Assembly (NCBI RefSeq): GCF_015207665.1
Contig: NZ_JADEWL010000047.1
Coordinates: forward strand, 1-47,608
From: Plectonema cf. radiosum LEGE 06105
GTDB taxonomy: Bacteria > Cyanobacteriota > Cyanobacteriia > Cyanobacteriales > Nostocaceae
Length of the DNA stretch: 47,608 bases
Reading direction: 5' to 3'
A program made the translations under genes and the position numbers. Each line of letters opens with the position of its first letter. The stretch's first letter is position 1. Below the pieces are notes generated by a model. It worked only from the letters and a program-made list of their open reading frames with translations, did not search any database and was not told the origin of the DNA. Shown piece by piece: positions 27,101 through 34,828 of the stretch.

Positions 27101-28893
27101 CTGCGTTTTTTGCAGGGAGTAATAAGAAGGAGCGGGAAGAGAAGGAAAGGGAGTTTGCAGAGTTAGTGAGAAAATGGCGATATCAAACAACGGATGTAGA
27201 AACGCAGAATTTATCGTCAATACAGGGGATTTCTCAAAAACTACGTCGCAGCAATCAATGTATTATTCCCTTTAACTGGGATATTGAATATCCAGAGGTT
27301 TTTGATGTTGGGAAATCTGGATTTGATGCTATTGTCGGAAATCCGCCGTTTGCAGGGAAAAATACCACAATTAGCGCTAATGCACCCGGTTATCTGGATT
27401 GGTTAAAAGAAGTTTTCCCCGAATCTCACGGTAATTCGGATTTGGTAGCATTTTTCTTTCGTCGTGCTTTTGATTTATTGCGTGAAGGTGGAGCATTTGG
27501 GTTAATTGCTACAAATACTATTGCTCAAGGTGATACTCGCAGCACTGGTTTGAGGTGGATTTGTCAGCATGGGGGAACGATTTATCATGCTCAAAAACGC
27601 ATGAAATGGGTGGGACAAGCTGCGGTTGTTGTCAGCGTTGTGAATGTATTGAAGGGAATTTATCCAGGAATAAAGATTTTAGATGGAAGGGAAGTTGATT
27701 TAATTTCGGCTTTTCTATTTCATGCTGGGGGAAATGAAAATCCCCAGGTGCTTTTAGAAAATGCAAATAAAAGTTTTATCGGAAGCTATGTTTTGGGAAT
27801 GGGTTTTACCTTTGATGATTCCAAACCAGAAGCAACTTCTATTGAGGAAATGCATCGTTTAATTGAGAAAGATGCAAAAAATGCCGAGAGAATTTTTCCT
27901 TATATTGGTGGGGAAGAAGTAAATAGCAGTCCAACTCATGCTCATCATCGTTATGTAATTAATTTTGGGGAGATGAGCGAAGATGAAGCGCGAGAATATT
28001 CCGATTTGATGGGGATTGTAGAAGAGAAGGTTAAGCCTGAACGTGATAAGCTAGGTAATAATGCTGATGCTAAACGACGTAAAAATAATTGGTGGCTTTG
28101 GGGCAGATATACGTCAGGTTTATTTAAGGCGATCGCACCTCTCGAACGTGTGTTAGTTAATTCTCAAGTAAGCACACATTTAGCATTTGCTTTTTTACCT
28201 TCAAACTGGGTATATGCACACTATATTAATGTTTTTGCAGAAACAAGATATAGCTTTTTCTATATAATGCAATCCCGTGTTCATGAAATTTGGGCTAGAT
28301 TTTTCTGCTCAACATTAGGAGATGGTTTACGCTATACTCCCAGCGATGGCTTTCAAACCTTCCCCTTCCCGGAAAATTGGGAAACCAACCCCAAACTAGA
28401 AGCAGCAGGAAAAGAATACTACGAATACCGCGCCGAATTAATGGTTCGTAACAACCAAGGATTAACCGAAACCTACAACCGCTTCCACAACCCCGAAGAA
28501 AACCACCCCGAAATCATCAAACTCCGGGAACTCCATACCCAAATGGATAAAGCAGTACTCGAAGCTTACGGTTGGACGGATATTCCTACAGAATGCGAAT
28601 TCTTGCTTGATTACGAAGATGAAGACGATAACTTCACCCCCAATCAAACAGAGGGGGGAAGGAAACAAAAGAAAAAACCCTATCGCTACCGTTGGAATGA
28701 AGAAACACACGACGATGTTTTAGCACGTCTGCTCGTACTTAATAAAGAAAGAGCTATTGCGGAAGAACTTGGTGGTAAAGAGAAGGGGAAGGGGAAGAAG
28801 AAAGCGGGTAAAGGGAAGGGGAAGAAAACGGGTAAAGGGAAAGAGAAGAAAGATGAGCCGATGATTGCGGGATTTGATGAGGTGATGGAGTGA
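24118..28893 (+). CDS. drmMI: DISARM N6-adenine DNA methyltransferase DrmMI with in-frame repeat insertion
   Basis: The protein has 1591 residues. The methyltransferase core has the SAM-binding DLAMGSGAFLVE (motif I, from residue 575), RCLYGVDKNPFAVNLAKLS (from about 876) and the catalytic VGNPPF (NPPF at 1075-1078), the form used by amino-methyltransferases. The long N-terminal half (1-560) and the C-terminal part (about 1200-1540) fit the large methylases of class 1 DISARM. Between motif I and the YGVD segment, where a short loop is normal, there are about 250 residues derived from repeats: twelve 13-residue units (607-767), then translated REP elements (to about 845). The end is a Lys/Gly-rich tail (about 1548-1580). 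It should mark host DNA as self. The ATG at 24118 has no good ribosome-binding site. Confidence 0.9.
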   Translation: MTNDIETWRHKEWLGLLQPVGLVVSPPALIKAQAVVNRGKAVELQTRLTEIICYDPIPNLNSKEVLWIKDFAAFTEQVLEWMPEDLLGTMSGGALPQKLEVVLTDYGETLKPSYAVPDPDSDGWLMLVKEVAPGLDLDGVEPRLEKGSGWKATVQEKFERLLRETNIPIGILFNGTRLRLVYAPSGESSGHLTFPVQAMCEVSGRSILAALDMLLGQDRLFNVPTQRRLPKLLSDSREYQAEVSNKLANQVLDALWELLRGFQIADAGVNGKLLGEIARSEPQHIYGGLITTLMRLVFLLYAEDQGLMPGDDIYQRNYSVTGLYERLREDESSYPDTMNQRYGAWAWLLSLVRLVYDGGGSTEAYLPARHGQLFDPDEYPFLEGRSKNSHYSEFGWIEPPRIPDGVIYRVLQNLLVLDGERLSYRSLDVEQIGSVYEAIMGYEVEIARGTSIAVRPKDVVVNVDEILAAKPGDRAKILQDADCKVAGKVAIEIKTAKTPEEFVAALDRKVSARTSNLLLKGSLYLQPGEERRRTGSHYTPRKLTQPIVEKTLRPVLEGLGEHPTSEQILSLKICDLAMGSGAFLVETCRQLAEKLVEAWNRESELDGESNSGFDNEIHLVESNSGFENHTSAREWNSGLDSDIKAGESNSGFDSDIKTGESNSGFDSDIKTGESNLGFDSHPSAGESNSGFKNQSSAGESNSGFDSHPSAGESNSGFKNQSSAGEWNSGFDSHPSAGESNSGFDSQSSAGESNSGFDSHPSAGESNSPSKSKSPLKRTDNDQNITQNLFQSSSEDESYETGISNPWLPGTNNITQNLSQSSSEDLCYETGISNPWLNPWLQKTTDNISENSSQQNQSITNGDVEPILLARRLVAQRCLYGVDKNPFAVNLAKLSLWLVTLAKDYPFTFLDHALKCGDSLVGLTKAQIGSFGKDASYDLPLLTLLKEKIDKARNLRTQIQANDNRSDADYDQKRLRLLDVEQELREARLTGDVKIAAFFAGSNKKEREEKEREFAELVRKWRYQTTDVETQNLSSIQGISQKLRRSNQCIIPFNWDIEYPEVFDVGKSGFDAIVGNPPFAGKNTTISANAPGYLDWLKEVFPESHGNSDLVAFFFRRAFDLLREGGAFGLIATNTIAQGDTRSTGLRWICQHGGTIYHAQKRMKWVGQAAVVVSVVNVLKGIYPGIKILDGREVDLISAFLFHAGGNENPQVLLENANKSFIGSYVLGMGFTFDDSKPEATSIEEMHRLIEKDAKNAERIFPYIGGEEVNSSPTHAHHRYVINFGEMSEDEAREYSDLMGIVEEKVKPERDKLGNNADAKRRKNNWWLWGRYTSGLFKAIAPLERVLVNSQVSTHLAFAFLPSNWVYAHYINVFAETRYSFFYIMQSRVHEIWARFFCSTLGDGLRYTPSDGFQTFPFPENWETNPKLEAAGKEYYEYRAELMVRNNQGLTETYNRFHNPEENHPEIIKLRELHTQMDKAVLEAYGWTDIPTECEFLLDYEDEDDNFTPNQTEGGRKQKKKPYRYRWNEETHDDVLARLLVLNKERAIAEELGGKEKGKGKKKAGKGKGKKTGKGKEKKDEPMIAGFDEVME
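25936..26418 (+). repeat. 39-bp in-frame minisatellite inside drmMI
   Basis: Twelve units of 39 bp (the first is 42 bp) encode ESNSGFDSHPSAG and variants such as ESNSGFDSDIKTG and ESNSGFKNQSSAG. The DNA unit starts GGGGAATCGAATTCGGGG, which is half of the REP palindrome with its other half altered. Since 39 is a multiple of three, copy-number change never breaks the frame. Related units, 38-39 bases apart, also occur outside the gene at 29096-29180. Confidence 0.9.
26400..26624. repeat. Three REP elements within the drmMI coding sequence
   Basis: One forward element (26400-26451) and two reverse elements (26486-26537, 26573-26624) are spaced 34 and 35 bases. They match the intergenic pairs in hairpins and linkers but are all translated in the drmMI frame (for example SSEDESYETGISNPWL and SSEDLCYETGISNPWL). 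Confidence 0.85.
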
Positions 28894-28931
28894 TTTTTGG
28901 TTGGGATGTTTTGATTTAGTCGTCTTTGAGT

Positions 28932-29071
28932 AGCCAGGGATTAGAAATCCCCGTCTAATAGCAGAAGTCCTTTAAAAAGGACTAGGAAAGAGTTTTGTTA
29001 AACCGCAACATTTTAATTTAGTCGTCTTAAGACGACTTTCGCTTTGAGACGGGGAATTTGATTCCCCGGCT
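28932..29071. repeat. Head-to-head REP pair B
   Basis: A forward element (28932-28983) and a reverse element (29020-29071) are separated by 36 bases containing TTAAACCGCAACATTT, a spacer sequence partly shared with pairs C and D. Confidence 0.85.
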
Positions 29072-29095
29072 ACGATAGGTTTCGTGTCAAATTAT

Positions 29096-29180
29096 AGCCG
29101 GAGAATGGAATTTCGGGTTTTCCGTCGCAATTGTAGTCGGGGAATGGAATTTCGGGTTTTACAGCGAATTGTATCCGGGG
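29096..29180. repeat. Degenerate 38-39 bp half-REP tandem units
   Basis: Three GGAATGGAATT-type starts occur 39 and 38 bases apart, with GTTTTACAGCG-like linkers. They match the minisatellite found inside drmMI and merge into REP pair C. Confidence 0.7.
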
Positions 29181-29315
29181 AATGGAATTCCCCGTCTAAT
29201 AGCAAAAGTCCTCTGAAAGAGGACTAAAAAACAATTCAATTAAACCGTGAGATTTTTTTATTCAGTCGTCTGAAGACGACTTTCGCTTTAAGACAGGGAA
29301 TTCTATTCCCTGGCT
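29174..29315. repeat. Head-to-head REP pair C
   Basis: A forward element (29174-29225) and a reverse element (29264-29315) with a 38-base spacer containing TTAAACCGTGAGATTT. It lies about 130 bases upstream of the RAYT-like gene. Confidence 0.85.
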
Positions 29316-29447
29316 ATTCCCTGGCTATTCTAGCTATTCTGGCTATTCTGGCTATTTTTAAAATTTTGACGATTCCCTAGCTATTTTCCCCACCAATCTG
29401 GGAACCATATATATGTAAATAGATTAAAAAAAAATTCAAACAACTAT

Positions 29448-29864
29448 ATGTCTCTGTGGCGGCTTTATTATCATATCGTTTGGGCAACGAAACAACGCCA
29501 AGATTTAATTAAACCAGAACACGAAATAGAACTTTATAACTATATTATCGGTAAATCAACGGCTTTGAATTGTATAGTTCATGGAATCGGTGGTACTGAA
29601 AATCATATTCATTTAATTGCTTCCATACCTCCTACTCTTGCCATTTCCGAATATGTCAAAAAAATTAAAGGTAGTAGTTCTCGTTATTTGAATCAAGATT
29701 TGAATCCAAATTTGACTAAATTCTCTTGGCAAGAAGGATATGGTATTTTTTCTTTAGGTAGCAAACAACTTGAACAAGCTTTAGCTTATGTTAAAAATCA
29801 AAAACAACATCACGCACAAGGAACTACAAACGTGCATTTAGAAAAAGTTACTTTTAGCAATTAA
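29448..29864 (+). CDS. IS200/RAYT-like HUH tyrosine transposase
   Basis: The 138-residue protein has the Y1 transposase fold: YYHIVWATKQRQDLI (7-21), the HUH motif in ENHIHLIAS (His 53, His 55) and a catalytic Tyr in AYVKNQKQHH (Tyr 114, Gln 118). Length is that of IS200 TnpA or small RAYT proteins. No TnpB accompanies it, and no IS ends are evident. It is surrounded by paired REP-like hairpins, as REP-associated (RAYT) transposases are, so it may be the enzyme that spread these elements. It is probably active as judged by its intact motifs. It splits the DISARM operon together with the next gene. Confidence 0.8.
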   Translation: MSLWRLYYHIVWATKQRQDLIKPEHEIELYNYIIGKSTALNCIVHGIGGTENHIHLIASIPPTLAISEYVKKIKGSSSRYLNQDLNPNLTKFSWQEGYGIFSLGSKQLEQALAYVKNQKQHHAQGTTNVHLEKVTFSN

Positions 29865-29897
29865 TTACTTTAAGAAATGACTAATGCTCCTAAAAAA

Positions 29898-30722
29898 CTA
29901 CTGTGGAGTATTATTTTCTTCCAACCAAGTTATCAAATCATCAATTTCAGAAATATTTAACAAAGCTACACCTAAAGCTTCTAATTTTTCAACAGGTAAA
30001 ACATTGACTTTCTCAACAATGGATGATTCCAAATCCCCAAAACGCTGATTAAGTAAGCGCATACAGAACGAAAGCGCTTCTTTCTGCTTTCCTTTTTGTT
30101 CTATATCTTGGTAAATAACTGACTCTCGCATAATTTCCTCGCTTAAAAACTGACGAATTAAATCTTTCTTAAATTTTAACCCGGCTAAAATCTCTGTATA
30201 CCCAGCTATCTCTTGTCTTGACTCTCTACTAGGAATTTTAGCAACATTTTGGGCTACCTGGGATAGTAGCTGTTCGGGGGAATCTGTTCGGGTTAAAGGT
30301 GCTAAAGGTAACAATGCTGGGTTATCAAGAAACATGGTAGAATCTTGCTCCCACATTCGTATGACTCGGTAGCGATGGGATGTCATTTCGTTGACATATT
30401 CTTCAGTGAAAGCGATTTCGTTATTTGTTTCTTGCAAGAAGATGACTACTTGTGTGATTGGAACATTATATTGTCGGACTAATCTCACAAAATAATCCAA
30501 CATCCGAAAGGGAACTGGAGGGGTAGATTTAGTTAAAGTTTGAAATTCAATATGCAAAATTCTGCTTATTGTTTGTAGAAACGTCACAGAATCTGCGCGT
30601 ATTGGTTCAATACTCAATTCTGTTTTCAATACTTTAGCTGATGATTCTGCCTCTATTAGCCACCGAGCAAAATCATCAGGATATTTTTCTGCTAATATTT
30701 TGCAGACATTATCTATACTCAC
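29898..30722 (-). CDS. Rpn/DUF4351-family PD-(D/E)XK nuclease
   Basis: The 274-residue protein shows the pattern of the Rpn-like nucleases often annotated as 'transposase (DUF4351)'. It has VCKILAEKYPDDFARWLIE at the start, then IRADSVTFL (Asp 44) and ILHIEFQT (Glu 59, Gln 61) as PD-(D/E)XK residues, PFRMLDYFVRLVRQY, and a C-terminal DUF4351 helical part (about 212-270, with LLNQRFGDLESSIVEKVNVL). These proteins cut DNA and promote RecA-independent recombination; many copies exist in cyanobacterial genomes. It lies on the minus strand, opposite to the DISARM genes, between REP pairs C and D. All catalytic residues expected are present. Confidence 0.8.
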   Translation of the reverse strand: MSIDNVCKILAEKYPDDFARWLIEAESSAKVLKTELSIEPIRADSVTFLQTISRILHIEFQTLTKSTPPVPFRMLDYFVRLVRQYNVPITQVVIFLQETNNEIAFTEEYVNEMTSHRYRVIRMWEQDSTMFLDNPALLPLAPLTRTDSPEQLLSQVAQNVAKIPSRESRQEIAGYTEILAGLKFKKDLIRQFLSEEIMRESVIYQDIEQKGKQKEALSFCMRLLNQRFGDLESSIVEKVNVLPVEKLEALGVALLNISEIDDLITWLEENNTPQ

Positions 30723-31372
30723 TATTACACCCGGATTGTTCTTCTTTAAATTATAGTTTTTTTTGAGCTACAGATATCCCCTATTTATTAAATTATTGTT
30801 TTATAAGCTTTTAATTATTACGAATAAAACTAACACATGGGGCTTATTTTACTCATGACTATAAACAAATTATTTATGTTTATTATATTATAAATAGTCA
30901 GGGAATTTGGTTTCCCATTTAATCAAAGCTGCGGAATTTGATTTCCATTTAATCGCAACCGAAAAAAAATGATTTACCCATCCAACCCAAGCCGGGGAAT
31001 CGAATTCCCCGTCTAATAGTAAAAGTCCTCTGAAAGAGGACTGAAAAAGAATTTATTAAAGCACAACATTTGAATTCAGTCGTCTTAAGACGACTTTCGC
31101 TTTGAGACGGGGAATTTTATTCCCCGGCTAACTTGTGGTTAAAACCTGGAATTTTATTCCCCATCTAATTCCCAGCTTAATTCCGGCTAATCCCTGGCTA
31201 AATTCTCCATCTAATCCCCAACTATTCCATAACTGAAACATAATTCAATTAAACCGTTACATCAAAAAAAATACCAAAAGTATTATTTGACACTTTCACT
31301 CACTTCCGGCAACATGATATAGACTGTTAATTGCTCGTTAAGTTTACGTAAAGGAGTTAAAAGCAATACGCT
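30723..31372. other. Intergenic region upstream of drmA with REP pair D
   Basis: No gene is seen in these 650 bases. Degenerate GGGAATTTGGTTTCCC-like half-elements occur at about 30900-30960, REP pair D at 30990-31129, and broken copies (GGAATTTTATTCCCC, ATCCCTGGCTAA) to about 31260. The last 110 bases should contain the drmA promoter, since the operon is cut off from drmMI; AAAGGAG at about 31351-31357 is the probable ribosome-binding site. Confidence 0.7.
30990..31129. repeat. Head-to-head REP pair D
   Basis: A forward element (30990-31042) and a reverse element (31078-31129) with a 35-base spacer containing GCACAACATTTGAATTC. It is very close in sequence to pairs B and C, which suggests recent spread. 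Confidence 0.85.
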
Positions 31373-34300
31373 ATGACCGCTACTACTCCTGCTGATATCA
31401 GAAGGTGTCTTATTGATGCTTTGCAAATTGATTTAGTCGGGCCAAAACCATCGGATTTTGAACGAGTGGAGGAAATTCTCTACCAACCTCCTTCAATGTG
31501 GTATCTCACGGGTTTTTTGGTTCCTTATGAAGCTTCGATAGAACAACGTTCGGATGATGCAGGAAATGAGGAGTTAGATCGAGATGGTAGTAGGAGTGCG
31601 ACGGGAGATGATGAAAATACCCCGGAAGCTGCTTCGGCTCGTAAAGCTTTCTTTCCTTCTTCAATGGGATTAAGTTTCTTAGTTAATCAAAATACGTCAA
31701 AGTTAAATGTCACCGTACAGTGGGGAGATTATTCCCCAATCCCGGAAGAGAAAGAAGAGAAAGCTGAAACCGTTTTACAAAGCCGTACTTCTGGTAGTTG
31801 GAAAAGAACTCCCTGTGAAGCTGAATTAGAAATTCCTTTAGATACTTCTCTAACTGTTAAAAATCAAACTAAATATAAAACTTATAAATACGAAATTCCC
31901 CGCAGTAATGGACTGTATTTAATTATCACCAACCGTTCGGTAAATTCTTCTAGCTGCTTACCACCGGGTAGTCGTTCGATCGCTTTATTTTTAGTCAATA
32001 ATCGTCGTCCTGTAAAAGATAATAAAGAACGAGATATTGGTTATATATTCCAAGCTCAACTTACTGTTGATAGTAGCGAATCTTTTGTCCCTCGTCCCAA
32101 TCCCAGAGGACAAAGCGGTGATGATTGGGATGAAAGTGTTGCGGAATTACAATACCGGGATGTCTATGAATATGTTGTCGGACATAATGTATCGGCTGTT
32201 GCTCATTTGAACCCGGATAATAGCTGCAATCAAATTTGTACTGCTTGGATACCCACTGCTGATGTGGAAAAAGTTGTTGCAGCTAAAGTTGAAAATGTCG
32301 AGTTGGGTATGGAAGCGATCGCCAAAGCTCCCGATGCGGAAACGGTACGCAATATGTTGGGCAATATGGTTAATAATTATACTGTTTGGATTGCCGAACA
32401 AAGAAGTCACATCCCTACCGCATCTCCTCACCGAGAAAAAATTGCCAAAGAACTACTAAACCGAGCCGAGATTGCTTCATATAGAATTGCATCGGGATTA
32501 CAAGCCCTGGATGACTCCAAAGTATTAGAAGCATTTCAAATTGCTAACCGGGCGATCGCCACTTCTATTCGTCAGCGTTCTACTCACGATACGGATAAGT
32601 CTCCTGATGAATTATCACCACCGAAATGGCGACCGTTTCAACTTGCTTTTTTATTAATGAATATCGCCGGAATCGCCAATCCTTTGCATTCCGATAGAGA
32701 ATTAGTTGACTTGCTGTTTTTCCCTACAGGTGGAGGTAAAACAGAAGCATATTTAGGACTTGCGGCTTTTACCTTAGTTCTACGCCGTCTGACAAATCCG
32801 GGAATCAACTCTGCTGGTTTAAGCGTATTGATGCGCTACACCCTCAGATTGTTAACCCTTGACCAGTTAGGAAGAGCTGCAACGCTGGTTTGTGCTTTAG
32901 AATTAGAACGGCAAAACAATCCCGAAAAACTTGGCTATCATCCCTTTGAAATCGGTTTATGGGTGGGAATGACCGCTACACCCAATAAAATGGGTAAAAA
33001 AGGCGACGGCGACCAAAATTCCGCTCGCGCTCGGACAATCGCATTTCAAAACGATAGCAAAAGCAAACCCTCACCGATTCCTTTAGAAAATTGTCCTTGG
33101 TGTGGAGAAAGATTTAATGCCAATTCGTTTCAACTCCTGCCCAATTCCGACCAACCCGCGAACCTCCGCGTTAGCTGCTGCAACCGCAAGCGTCACAAAA
33201 ATGGTCAACAGCAATGTGTATTTAGAGGAAATGCGTCCTTACCCATCGTAGCGGTTGATGAAGCAATTTATCGCCGCTTACCTTGCTTTATCATCGCTAC
33301 CATTGACAAATTCGCCAACCTTCCTTGGATTGGTCAAACTGCTGCTTTATTCGGTCGAGTTACTCATTACAGCAACGGAGATGGTTTTTATGGTGCTGCC
33401 GATAGTACTTTGCAAGGACATCCTTTAGATAAAGGTAAACTTCTGCCACCAGATTTAATTATTCAAGACGAATTACATTTAATATCGGGACCATTAGGAA
33501 CAATGGCAGGATTATATGAAACCGCTATTGATGCTTTGAGCAGTAGAGAAATTGATCGTAAGACGATTCGTCCTAAAATCATCGCTTCCACCGCAACCGT
33601 CAGAAGAGCAACCAAACAAATACGGGGACTTTTCGGACGCGATCGAGTTGATGTTTTTCCACCTCCAGGACCAAATCGTCGCGATTCATTCTTTGCTAAA
33701 ACCGCTACCGTAGAAGAACGCAATCCCCGCACTTACGTAGGAGTTGCAGCCCAAGGACGTAGTTTGAAAGTTGTTTTACTCAGGACATATTTAGCACTTC
33801 TAGGTGCATCACAAAAAGCCTGGGAAGCAGCAGGAGGAAAGAAAAATCTTGATAATCCAGCCGACCCTTACATGACCCTTTTAGGATACTTTAATTCGCT
33901 GCGAGAATTGGGAGGAAGCCGCCGCATCGTTGAAGATGAGGTCAATTCTCGTTTATACGGTTACGGTGCTAGAAAACGCGAAAACGAAGCATCGGGATTG
34001 TTCGCGAACCGTAAAATTGATGACGAACCCTGCGAACTTACTTCTCGCGTCAGTACGAGTAAAGTCGCAGAAACCAAAAGACGCTTGCAACAACCTTTCC
34101 ATGAAAGCGAACGAGTAGACGTAGTACTTGCCACCAACATGATTTCCGTGGGTTTAGATATTACCCGTTTGGGTTTGATGGTTGTATTGGGACAACCCAA
34201 AACTGCATCCGAATATATTCAAGCTACCAGTCGCGTCGGAAGAGATGAAAACAAACCGGGTTTAGTCGTAACATTACTCAACATTCATCGACCCCGCGAT

Positions 34301-34828
34301 CGCTCGCATTACGAACGCTTTCAAACCTGGCACGCTGCATTTTACCGCGATGTGGAAGCTACCAGCGTTACCCCATTTTCTCCTCGTGCTGTAGACAGAG
34401 GAATTGCTGGTATTACCGTTGCCTTAGCTAGGTTAGGAAATCAACAGATGACGGCACCAATAAGGGCAGCCGATATTGCCCAACATCGTCAGCAATTAGA
34501 TATTGTTGCCGATATTATCGCCCAACGAGCCGAAATGCATGACGCAGAATTAGATGCGATCGCAGCCCAAAACCTACGGAATCAAATTAGAAGTCGCGTC
34601 ATCGACCTTTTAAATGCTTGGGAGTCAATTGCCACTGAGAAAGGACAACTACAATACCAACAGGAAGTAGGTTCCGCTCCTCCGTTGCTTTACAACTTTC
34701 TCGACCCAGAATTAAAAAATCAAAAACCCGAAGCCCAAAAATTCAAAGCTCAACGTAGTTTGCGAGATGTCGAACCAGTAGTCAATCTTTGGGTAGTTAA
34801 TCCTAATAATATCGAGGAAGAGGAATAA
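31373..34828 (+). CDS. drmA: DISARM helicase DrmA
   Basis: The 1151-residue protein is a superfamily 2 helicase of the DrmA type. It begins with PADIRRCLIDALQIDLVGPK, typical of this family, and has FFPTGGGKTEAY (Walker A Lys 456), IIQDELHLISG (DELH 699-702), a Cys-rich insert with CPWCGERF and CCNRKRHKNGQQQC, and VVLATNMISVGLDITRL with QATSRVGRD (motifs V and VI, about 920-965). DrmA forms a complex with DrmB that binds DNA and blocks phage DNA. The stop overlaps the start of drmB by one base (TAATG), so the two are translationally coupled. The gene is separated from drmMI by 2.48 kb of inserted material and probably has its own promoter. Confidence 0.93.
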   Translation: MTATTPADIRRCLIDALQIDLVGPKPSDFERVEEILYQPPSMWYLTGFLVPYEASIEQRSDDAGNEELDRDGSRSATGDDENTPEAASARKAFFPSSMGLSFLVNQNTSKLNVTVQWGDYSPIPEEKEEKAETVLQSRTSGSWKRTPCEAELEIPLDTSLTVKNQTKYKTYKYEIPRSNGLYLIITNRSVNSSSCLPPGSRSIALFLVNNRRPVKDNKERDIGYIFQAQLTVDSSESFVPRPNPRGQSGDDWDESVAELQYRDVYEYVVGHNVSAVAHLNPDNSCNQICTAWIPTADVEKVVAAKVENVELGMEAIAKAPDAETVRNMLGNMVNNYTVWIAEQRSHIPTASPHREKIAKELLNRAEIASYRIASGLQALDDSKVLEAFQIANRAIATSIRQRSTHDTDKSPDELSPPKWRPFQLAFLLMNIAGIANPLHSDRELVDLLFFPTGGGKTEAYLGLAAFTLVLRRLTNPGINSAGLSVLMRYTLRLLTLDQLGRAATLVCALELERQNNPEKLGYHPFEIGLWVGMTATPNKMGKKGDGDQNSARARTIAFQNDSKSKPSPIPLENCPWCGERFNANSFQLLPNSDQPANLRVSCCNRKRHKNGQQQCVFRGNASLPIVAVDEAIYRRLPCFIIATIDKFANLPWIGQTAALFGRVTHYSNGDGFYGAADSTLQGHPLDKGKLLPPDLIIQDELHLISGPLGTMAGLYETAIDALSSREIDRKTIRPKIIASTATVRRATKQIRGLFGRDRVDVFPPPGPNRRDSFFAKTATVEERNPRTYVGVAAQGRSLKVVLLRTYLALLGASQKAWEAAGGKKNLDNPADPYMTLLGYFNSLRELGGSRRIVEDEVNSRLYGYGARKRENEASGLFANRKIDDEPCELTSRVSTSKVAETKRRLQQPFHESERVDVVLATNMISVGLDITRLGLMVVLGQPKTASEYIQATSRVGRDENKPGLVVTLLNIHRPRDRSHYERFQTWHAAFYRDVEATSVTPFSPRAVDRGIAGITVALARLGNQQMTAPIRAADIAQHRQQLDIVADIIAQRAEMHDAELDAIAAQNLRNQIRSRVIDLLNAWESIATEKGQLQYQQEVGSAPPLLYNFLDPELKNQKPEAQKFKAQRSLRDVEPVVNLWVVNPNNIEEEE

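Larger units (their letters stand above)
28894..29447. other. Intergenic region after drmMI filled with REP elements
   Basis: No gene lies in these 554 bases. They hold REP pair B (28932-29071), degenerate half-elements (29096-29180), REP pair C (29174-29315) and a tail of short direct repeats of the type GGCTATTCCCT / GGCTATTCT (about 29307-29360), then a short AT-rich stretch before the transposase gene. Confidence 0.8.

Noticed and set aside
28932-29315. CRISPR array or IS ends around the RAYT-like gene
   Set aside because: The elements are paired inverted hairpins at irregular distances with similar spacers, which fits REP/BIME and not CRISPR; no target duplications mark an IS copy.
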